Shown in pieces: positions 59,529 to 64,000 of a DNA stretch of 64,000 nucleotides. Location of the stretch: assembly GCA_025964775.1 (NCBI GenBank), contig JAOPYE010000028.1, positions 1 to 64,000 on the forward strand, written 5' to 3'. The notes under the pieces are model-generated. The model did no database searches. It was not told where the DNA came from and saw only the letters and a list, made by a program, of their open reading frames with translations. The position numbers and the translations under genes are program-made. Position 1 is the first letter of the stretch. Every line of letters begins with the position of its first letter. This stretch comes from Marmoricola sp. Lineage in GTDB: Bacteria > Actinomycetota > Actinomycetes > Propionibacteriales > Nocardioidaceae.

Positions 59529-60742
59529 GCACGGGATCGGTGCCGCAGCTCGACGACGTACGCGCGGCGGCAGTGCTGCTGCGCGATGTCGCGATCACCA
59601 CCCCGATGGAGGAGTCGCGCTGGCTCTCCGCGGTGGTCGGTGGGCCGGTGCTGCTGAAGTGCGAGAACCTCCAGCGCACCGGGTCGTTCAAGATCCGGGG
59701 TGCCTATGTCCGGATGGCGAACCTGTCCGCCGAGGAGCGGGCCCGCGGTGTCGTCGCGGCGTCAGCCGGCAACCACGCCCAGGGGGTGGCCCTTGCCGCC
59801 CGGATGCTCGGCATCAAGGCAACCGTCTTCATGCCGGAGGGTGCGCCGATCCCCAAGCTCAACGCCACCCGCGGGTACGGCGCCGAGGTGATCTTCCACG
59901 GCGCGATCCTGGACGAGGCACTCGTCCGGGCGATCGAGTACGCCGAGGAGACCGGCGCCGTCCTGATCCATCCGTTCGACCACCCCGATATCGTCGCGGG
60001 GCAGGCGACCTGCGGGCTGGAGATCCTCGAGCAGGCACCTCAGGCTGCGACCGTGCTGGTGCCGACCGGGGGCGGCGGACTGATCGCCGGGGTGGCCCTG
60101 GCCATCAAGGCGCTGCGGCCCGACGTACGGATCGTCGGGGTGCAGGCCGAGGGCGCTGCGGCCTACCCGGGCTCGCTGACGGCCGGCGAACCGGTAGCGC
60201 TCGCCTCGATGCGCACGATGGCCGACGGGATCGCGGTCGCGCGACCCGGCGTGGTCCCGTTCGCAGCGATCGAGCAGTACGTCGACGAGGTGGTCACCGT
60301 GACCGAGGAGTCGATCTCCCGGGCGCTGGTGCTGCTGCTCGAACGGGCCAAGGTCGTCGTCGAGCCGGCCGGCGCAGTCGCCGTGGCCGCGATCCTCGAT
60401 CGGCCGGACGCCTATGCGACACCGGCCGTCGCGGTGCTCTCCGGCGGCAACGTCGACCTGCTCCTGCTCGCCAAGCTCATCCGGCACGGCCTCGCGTCGG
60501 CAGGCCGGTACCTGAACATCGGGGTCCGGATCCCGGACCGTCCCGGTGGTCTGGCGGCCTTGCTCGGCGGACTCGCGGCCGACGGGGCGAACGTGCTCGA
60601 CGTGGTGCACGAACGGACGTCGGGTTCCCTGGACGTCGACGAGGTCGAGGTGCACGTCCAGCTCGAGACGCGGGGGCCCGAACATGCCGAAGCCGTGCTG
60701 GCGCACCTGCGCGAGCACGGCTACCGGGTTGCGGAGAGCTGA
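59525..60742 (+). CDS. ilvA: threonine ammonia-lyase (biodegradative type)
   Basis: 405 aa from GTG 59525. The PLP Lys is K56 (RTGSFKIRGAY); SAGNHAQG, the glycine loop PTGGGGLIAG and SGGNVDL are fold-II PLP signatures. The C-terminal ~75 residues (LNIGVRIPDRPGGLAALLGGLAADGANVLDV) are a single ACT-like regulatory domain, as in the catabolic TdcB-like branch of actinobacterial enzymes. It deaminates threonine to 2-oxobutanoate and ammonia. Overlaps the AI-2E-family gene (GTGA) and converges on greA. Confidence 0.9.
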   Translation: MSTGSVPQLDDVRAAAVLLRDVAITTPMEESRWLSAVVGGPVLLKCENLQRTGSFKIRGAYVRMANLSAEERARGVVAASAGNHAQGVALAARMLGIKATVFMPEGAPIPKLNATRGYGAEVIFHGAILDEALVRAIEYAEETGAVLIHPFDHPDIVAGQATCGLEILEQAPQAATVLVPTGGGGLIAGVALAIKALRPDVRIVGVQAEGAAAYPGSLTAGEPVALASMRTMADGIAVARPGVVPFAAIEQYVDEVVTVTEESISRALVLLLERAKVVVEPAGAVAVAAILDRPDAYATPAVAVLSGGNVDLLLLAKLIRHGLASAGRYLNIGVRIPDRPGGLAALLGGLAADGANVLDVVHERTSGSLDVDEVEVHVQLETRGPEHAEAVLAHLREHGYRVAES

Positions 60743-60745
60743 GAC

Positions 60746-61243
60746 TCAGCCGGTATAGGGCACCGCGTCCACGATCTCGACCTTGAGCATCGCGCCGTTC
60801 GGGGCCGGGTAGCTGACCTCGTCGCCCTTGGAGGCGCCGTTGATCGCCTCGCCGAGCGGTGACTGCGGCGAGTAGACCTGGACGTCGTCGCCGGCCATCT
60901 CGCGGGCACCGAGGAGGAACTGCTCGGTGTCGGTGTCGCCGACGAAGCGGATCGTGACGAGCATGCCGGGTTCGACCACGCCGTCATCGGCAGGGGTCTC
61001 GCCGACCCGGGCGTTCTTGAGCATCTCGACGAGCTGGGCGATCCGGCCGTCGAGCTTGCCGAGTTCCTCGCGGGCGGCGTGGTAGCCGCCGTTCTCCTTG
61101 AGGTCACCCTCGTCCCGGGCAGCGCTGACCTTCTCGACCACGCTGGCGCGAGCGGGACCACGGAGGTCCTCGAGCTCAGCGGTCAGCTCGTCGTACTTGG
61201 CCTGGGTCAACCAGACGCCGTCGCGTTCTTCTGCCTGGGTCAT
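60746..61243 (-). CDS. greA: transcription elongation factor GreA
   Basis: 165 aa. The N-terminal coiled coil has WLTQAKYDELTAELEDL and ARDEGDLKENGGYHAAREELGKLDGRI, including the acidic tip residues that coordinate Mg2+ in the polymerase active site. The C-terminal globular domain has YSPQSPLGEAINGASKGDEVSYPAPNG. It rescues backtracked RNA polymerase by stimulating transcript cleavage. In mycobacteria greA lies beside a DUF4307 gene and mca as here. Confidence 0.95.
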   Translation of the reverse strand: MTQAEERDGVWLTQAKYDELTAELEDLRGPARASVVEKVSAARDEGDLKENGGYHAAREELGKLDGRIAQLVEMLKNARVGETPADDGVVEPGMLVTIRFVGDTDTEQFLLGAREMAGDDVQVYSPQSPLGEAINGASKGDEVSYPAPNGAMLKVEIVDAVPYTG

Positions 61244-61324
61244 GACTAGCAGCTCCTGGTATTCGGGGAAAGGATCAGCCTAGCAATCCTCCGAGGGGCG
61301 TGCTCCCGCGTCGACCGGGGGTCC

Positions 61325-61708
61325 TCAGTGCCCGGTGCAGCTCATGCGCTGGACGGTGGTGGCCCGGTCGAAGGTTCGCAACGGGATCCAGTTGCCGCCG
61401 GCAGCCCGCATCTGCTGCACGGTCAGGTTGAGGTCGCCCACGATCGTGTGGTCCGCAGCGGTCGCCTCGAACAGGCAGGAACCCACCACGGACTCGTTGC
61501 GGAAACGCGTCTGGATCTTGATCCTGACCTGGTGCACGTTGACGACGTCGAACGAGGCGATGTCGGCCTCGATCGCAGGGTTGCTGCGGAACCAGATCGC
61601 CCAGCCGAGCCAGCCGAGGAATAACGCGCAGATCAGGGTCGATACAACGATGAGCGTCCCGCGCCGAGTCCTGCTCGGGGTTCCGTACCGCTGTTGGAGG
61701 TCGCTCAC
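61325..61708 (-). CDS. DUF4307 family membrane protein
   Basis: 127 aa from GTG 61708. A single N-terminal membrane helix (about residues 18-40) is followed by an extracytoplasmic domain with [37 protein letters not shown] and a late Cys pair (C78 region and RMSC). The sequence and its position between greA and mca match DUF4307. Function unknown. Confidence 0.87.
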   Translation of the reverse strand: MSDLQQRYGTPSRTRRGTLIVVSTLICALFLGWLGWAIWFRSNPAIEADIASFDVVNVHQVRIKIQTRFRNESVVGSCLFEATAADHTIVGDLNLTVQQMRAAGGNWIPLRTFDRATTVQRMSCTGH

Positions 61709-61732
61709 AGCCCCAACTCTAGGATGGTCCCC

Positions 61733-62614
61733 ATGTCTGACCCGAAGCCGGACCGCGATGGTCTGCGCCTGATGCACGTGCACGCCCATCCCGACGACGA
61801 GTCGAGCAAGGGGGCGGCGTCCACCGCGCGGTACGTCGCCGAGGGTGTCGACGTGCACGTCGTGACCTGCACCGGCGGCGAGCGCGGCTCGATCCTCAAC
61901 CCCGGCATGGACCGTCCCGAGGTGCTCGAGAACATCACCGAGATCCGGCGCCAGGAGATGGAGCGGGCTCGCGAGATCCTCGGCGTGTCCCAGGACTGGT
62001 TGGGCTTCGTCGACTCCGGATGGCCGGAGGGCGACCCGAAACCGCCGCTGCCTGAGGGCTGTTTCGGACTGGTTCCCCTGGACGAGGCGACCGAGCCGCT
62101 GGTCCGGCTGATCCGGCAGTTCCGGCCGCACGTGATGACCACGTACGACGAGAACGGCGGCTACCCGCATCCGGACCACATCAAGTGCCACGAGATCTCG
62201 ATGGCCGCGTTCGAGGCGGCTGGCGACCCCGAGCGCTTTCCGGAGTCCGGCGAGCCGTGGCAGCCGCTGAAGCTGTACTACCAGCACGGGTTCAACCGGC
62301 CGCGGATGGTCGCGCTGCACGAGGCGCTGCTGGCACGCGGGCTCGAGTCGCCGTTCGTGGAGCGGATGGAGCAGTGGAAGCCGGACCCGAAGCACGATGC
62401 CCGGGTGACCACCCAGGTGCCGTGCGGCGAGTACTTCCCGGTCCGCGACCGGGCATTGATCGCGCACGCGACCCAGATCGACCCCAACGGGTTCTTCTTC
62501 CAGGTCCCGATGGACCTGCAGCAGGCGGTCTGGCCGTGGGAGGACTTCGAGCTGGTGACGAGCATGGTCGAGACCTCGACGCCGGAGGACGACCTGTTTG
62601 CCGGCATCAGATGA
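61733..62614 (+). CDS. mca: mycothiol S-conjugate amidase
   Basis: 293 aa. The zinc motif [11 protein letters not shown] near the N-terminus, the [17 protein letters not shown] loop, [16 protein letters not shown] (His ligand) and WPWEDFELV are typical of Mca rather than MshB. It cleaves mycothiol conjugates to release mercapturic acids in detoxification. It is a marker for a mycothiol-producing actinobacterium. ATG 61733 begins the family start; the frame could open upstream, but that extension has no match. Divergent from DUF4307. Confidence 0.94.
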   Translation: MSDPKPDRDGLRLMHVHAHPDDESSKGAASTARYVAEGVDVHVVTCTGGERGSILNPGMDRPEVLENITEIRRQEMERAREILGVSQDWLGFVDSGWPEGDPKPPLPEGCFGLVPLDEATEPLVRLIRQFRPHVMTTYDENGGYPHPDHIKCHEISMAAFEAAGDPERFPESGEPWQPLKLYYQHGFNRPRMVALHEALLARGLESPFVERMEQWKPDPKHDARVTTQVPCGEYFPVRDRALIAHATQIDPNGFFFQVPMDLQQAVWPWEDFELVTSMVETSTPEDDLFAGIR

Positions 62615-62634
62615 GCACCTGAGATGATGGGGCG

Positions 62635-62853
62635 ATGAACACGATGATCGTCGCTCTCCACGGCTTGGCCGCGATGGTCGACAAGGTCCCGACCGACAAC
62701 GACGTCAAGGCCGGCTGGGTGGCGTTCGCCGTCTTCATCGGGCTGATCCTGGCCGTGGTGCTGCTCTGTGTGAGCCTGTACCGCCATCTCAACAAGGCGA
62801 AGCTGAACGCGGAGGCCGGCGTGTTCGGCGAGGACGACGCCCCGCAGTCCTGA
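62635..62853 (+). CDS. small single-helix membrane protein downstream of mca
   Basis: 72 aa. A membrane helix at about 28-48 (WVAFAVFIGLILAVVLLCVSLY) is followed by a short basic and acidic tail (RHLNKAKLNAEAGVFGEDDAPQS). A similar small gene follows mca in mycobacteria, so this is a conserved neighbour. Starts 20 nt after mca and is probably co-transcribed. Function unknown. Confidence 0.75.
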   Translation: MNTMIVALHGLAAMVDKVPTDNDVKAGWVAFAVFIGLILAVVLLCVSLYRHLNKAKLNAEAGVFGEDDAPQS

Positions 62854-62879
62854 ATCGTTGGGCCCGTAGTCTGAAGGCC

Positions 62880-63302
62880 ATGGAGGACATCCCCACGCCC
62901 GCCTTCGAGCACGGCAAGCCGTATCCCGGTACGGACATCGTGGTGAGCTTCGAGGCGAGCCGCTGCCGGCACTTCGCGGAGTGCGTCCGCGGACTTCCGA
63001 TGGTCTTCGACGTGGATCGACGGCCGTGGATCGACCCGGACGGTGCCGCGCCGGATGAGGTCGCCGAGGTCGTCCGGCGGTGTCCGTCGGGTGCCCTGCA
63101 GTACCGGCTGCGCGAGGGCCCTGATGAGGTCGGCGATGACATCACCTCGGTGGAGCAGCTCGACACCGGCCAGATCCTGCTGCGCGGACGCCTCGCCGTC
63201 AGAACTGGGGACGAGGTCCGCTCCGAGACCCGGATGGCTGCGTGCGGCTGCGGGGCCTCCTCGATGGTGCCGTACTGCGACGGTGCCTGCGTGGCAGGCT
63301 GA
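62880..63302 (+). CDS. iron-sulfur protein: Fer4_19-like domain plus CDGSH-type domain
   Basis: 140 aa. The N-terminal half has C29-x5-C35 and C68 in a context typical of divergent 4Fe-4S (Fer4_19) proteins: FEASRCRHFAECVRGLP and RRCPSGALQY. The C-terminal half has a CDGSH-like 2Fe-2S motif, C122-G-C124-GASSMVPY-C133-D-G-A-C137. The canonical fourth ligand is His; here it is Cys, giving a CDGAC form. It could be a small redox or electron-carrier protein. It follows the small membrane protein gene closely on the same strand. Confidence 0.8.
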   Translation: MEDIPTPAFEHGKPYPGTDIVVSFEASRCRHFAECVRGLPMVFDVDRRPWIDPDGAAPDEVAEVVRRCPSGALQYRLREGPDEVGDDITSVEQLDTGQILLRGRLAVRTGDEVRSETRMAACGCGASSMVPYCDGACVAG

Positions 63303-63700
63303 CCCGGTGTCCCCGCCCCTCCTTGGGTCGGTTGTGTCAAGTGCCGAAGGGCCCGGATGAGTGCCCTGGTGAGCCGTCAGCATCGGTCGACGAGCGCCGA
63401 AGGTTCCAGGTACGCACAGCAAGCACCGCGGTTCACCGCATCAACGCGGTGCCCTGGACTGCTGCGCGAAACGCGGCGTACGCGCGGCTTCCCTGGCCCA
63501 TCGCGTCGCCGGCCGAAACAGTGCCCGCCCGGAGAAGGACGGGGGTCCTGGCGGGCACTGTCTTCGTGCACCCGAGTCCCACGGAAAGCAGCACACTGGC
63601 CGCATTCCGGTTATGAGATTTCGGTGCCGATCTCGGGCAGGGCGCGTGGGCCAGAGCAATAGTGGGTAGGTCGGTGGTGATGACCAATGGAGGTTCGTTG
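63303..63700. other. intergenic region with hairpins, no gene recognised
   Basis: About 400 nt between the iron-sulfur gene and the TIGR03086-type gene. I see no supported coding frame, only short overlapping frames on both strands. It has an 8-bp stem GCACCGCG/CGCGGTGC at 63423-63452 and the larger hairpin at 63518-63561. No tRNA, insertion-sequence ends or known RNA motif was recognised. Confidence 0.5.
63518..63561. terminator. terminator-like hairpin with nested stem
   Basis: ACAGTGCCCGCC (63518-63529) pairs perfectly with GGCGGGCACTGT (63550-63561), and AGGAC/GTCCT forms a second stem inside. It probably ends transcription before the last gene of the window. Confidence 0.65.
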
Positions 63701-64000
63701 ATGGAAGCTGATCTGCTCGATCTCTATGGGCGTGCCAGCGAGTGGTCCCTCGACAAGGTGCGCGGTGCGACGGCAAGCCTGAACACCGCTACCGGGTGTG
63801 ACGACTGGGACGTCAGGACTTTGCTGAACCACATGCTCGAAACTCAGCGGTTCTTCGTCGGGTCCGCCCGCGGACGAGATGCATCGCCGCCGTCACCGAC
63901 ACCACCACACGTACTGACCGATGACCCAGCCGCCGACTTCGAACGCGCGCGCACCGAAACAGTCGCTACGTTCGGCGCGCCGGGGGTGATCGAGAGAACC
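63701..64000 (+). CDS. TIGR03086/mycothiol-dependent maleylpyruvate isomerase-like (DinB-fold) protein, partial
   Basis: The first 100 residues are visible and the frame runs off the window. The start MEADLLDLYGRASEWSLDKVRG and CDDWDVRTLLNHMLETQRFF match the TIGR03086/maleylpyruvate-isomerase N-terminal family, whose His pair binds a metal. GGAGG (63689-63693) sits 7 nt before ATG 63701; an upstream in-frame ATG (63680) lacks one. Actinobacterial members are often mycothiol-linked. Confidence 0.72.
   Translation, partial: MEADLLDLYGRASEWSLDKVRGATASLNTATGCDDWDVRTLLNHMLETQRFFVGSARGRDASPPSPTPPHVLTDDPAADFERARTETVATFGAPGVIERT

Overview
The window comes from a very GC-rich actinobacterium. It encodes mycothiol S-conjugate amidase (mca), a TIGR03086/mycothiol-type protein, DUF4307, DUF6221 and DUF5995 proteins, and uses many GTG starts and 4-nt NTGA gene overlaps. 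The gene content suggests Nocardioidaceae or a close relative; that placement is inference. I see no rRNA, tRNA, CRISPR array, insertion sequence or prophage gene.

Layout. (1) 0-14.6 kb is mostly chromosomal housekeeping and envelope genes: a GH6-like secreted protein, an allene-oxide-cyclase-barrel protein, a NarL-type two-component system, a secreted lipase, a Bax-inhibitor-1 membrane protein, an SGNH hydrolase, a secreted endonuclease/exonuclease/phosphatase-fold protein, cystathionine beta-synthase, a YigZ/IMPACT protein, a DMT permease and a YciI-like protein. (2) 14.7-37.7 kb is a nitrogen-compound catabolic island built from three transcription units around two regulators. Unit A (minus, 23.3 to 14.7 kb) encodes a Dpp/Opp-type ABC importer, an isochorismatase-fold hydrolase, an MBL-fold lactonase-like enzyme, an isopenicillin-N-synthase-like 2-oxoglutarate oxygenase and an unrecognised small protein. 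Unit B (minus, 33.7 to 24.2 kb) encodes two DUF1989 proteins (CgdA/CgdB-like), a urea/guanidine carboxylase, allophanate hydrolase, an Asp/Glu-racemase-superfamily protein with an arylmalonate-decarboxylase-like active site, a CodA-like amidohydrolase and a frameshifted SDR. Unit C (plus, 34.6-37.7 kb) encodes a FadR-type regulator, a formamidase/acetamidase and an AtzH-like domain fused to an amidase. A TetR gene lies between A and B. (3) 37.8-54.8 kb is mixed accessory DNA: a PAS histidine kinase, an ABC exporter followed by a beta-propeller phosphoesterase, a RIO kinase, a quinone-oxidoreductase-like protein, a second large secreted phosphoesterase with PKD and FN3 domains, HAD/MFS/DeoR genes, a cold-shock gene, a broken XRE regulator, msrA and a DUF5995 protein. 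(4) 54.8-64 kb returns to conserved chromosome: an RHH/Doc toxin-antitoxin pair, metB, DUF202, MutL-like, AI-2E-family permease, threonine ammonia-lyase, greA, DUF4307, mca and neighbours.

How the island may work. Allophanate hydrolase is the final step: allophanate to CO2 and ammonia. The DUF1989 pair beside a biotin carboxylase is the arrangement known for guanidine assimilation (guanidine to carboxyguanidine to allophanate). The 2OG oxygenase and the peptide-type importer suggest that a larger guanidino or ureido compound is imported and oxidatively cleaved to feed this route. The remaining hydrolases may handle other fragments. The substrate cannot be read from sequence.

Regulation seen in the sequence. 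A 17-nt site, KTGTCRCDTGACAGGTA, occurs three times: upstream of unit A, across the TetR start, and 30 nt upstream of unit B. This links A and B into one predicted TetR regulon. A FadR-type site fitting TNGTNNNACNA lies directly before the FadR gene. No guanidine (ykkC) riboswitch fits in the short leader of unit B.
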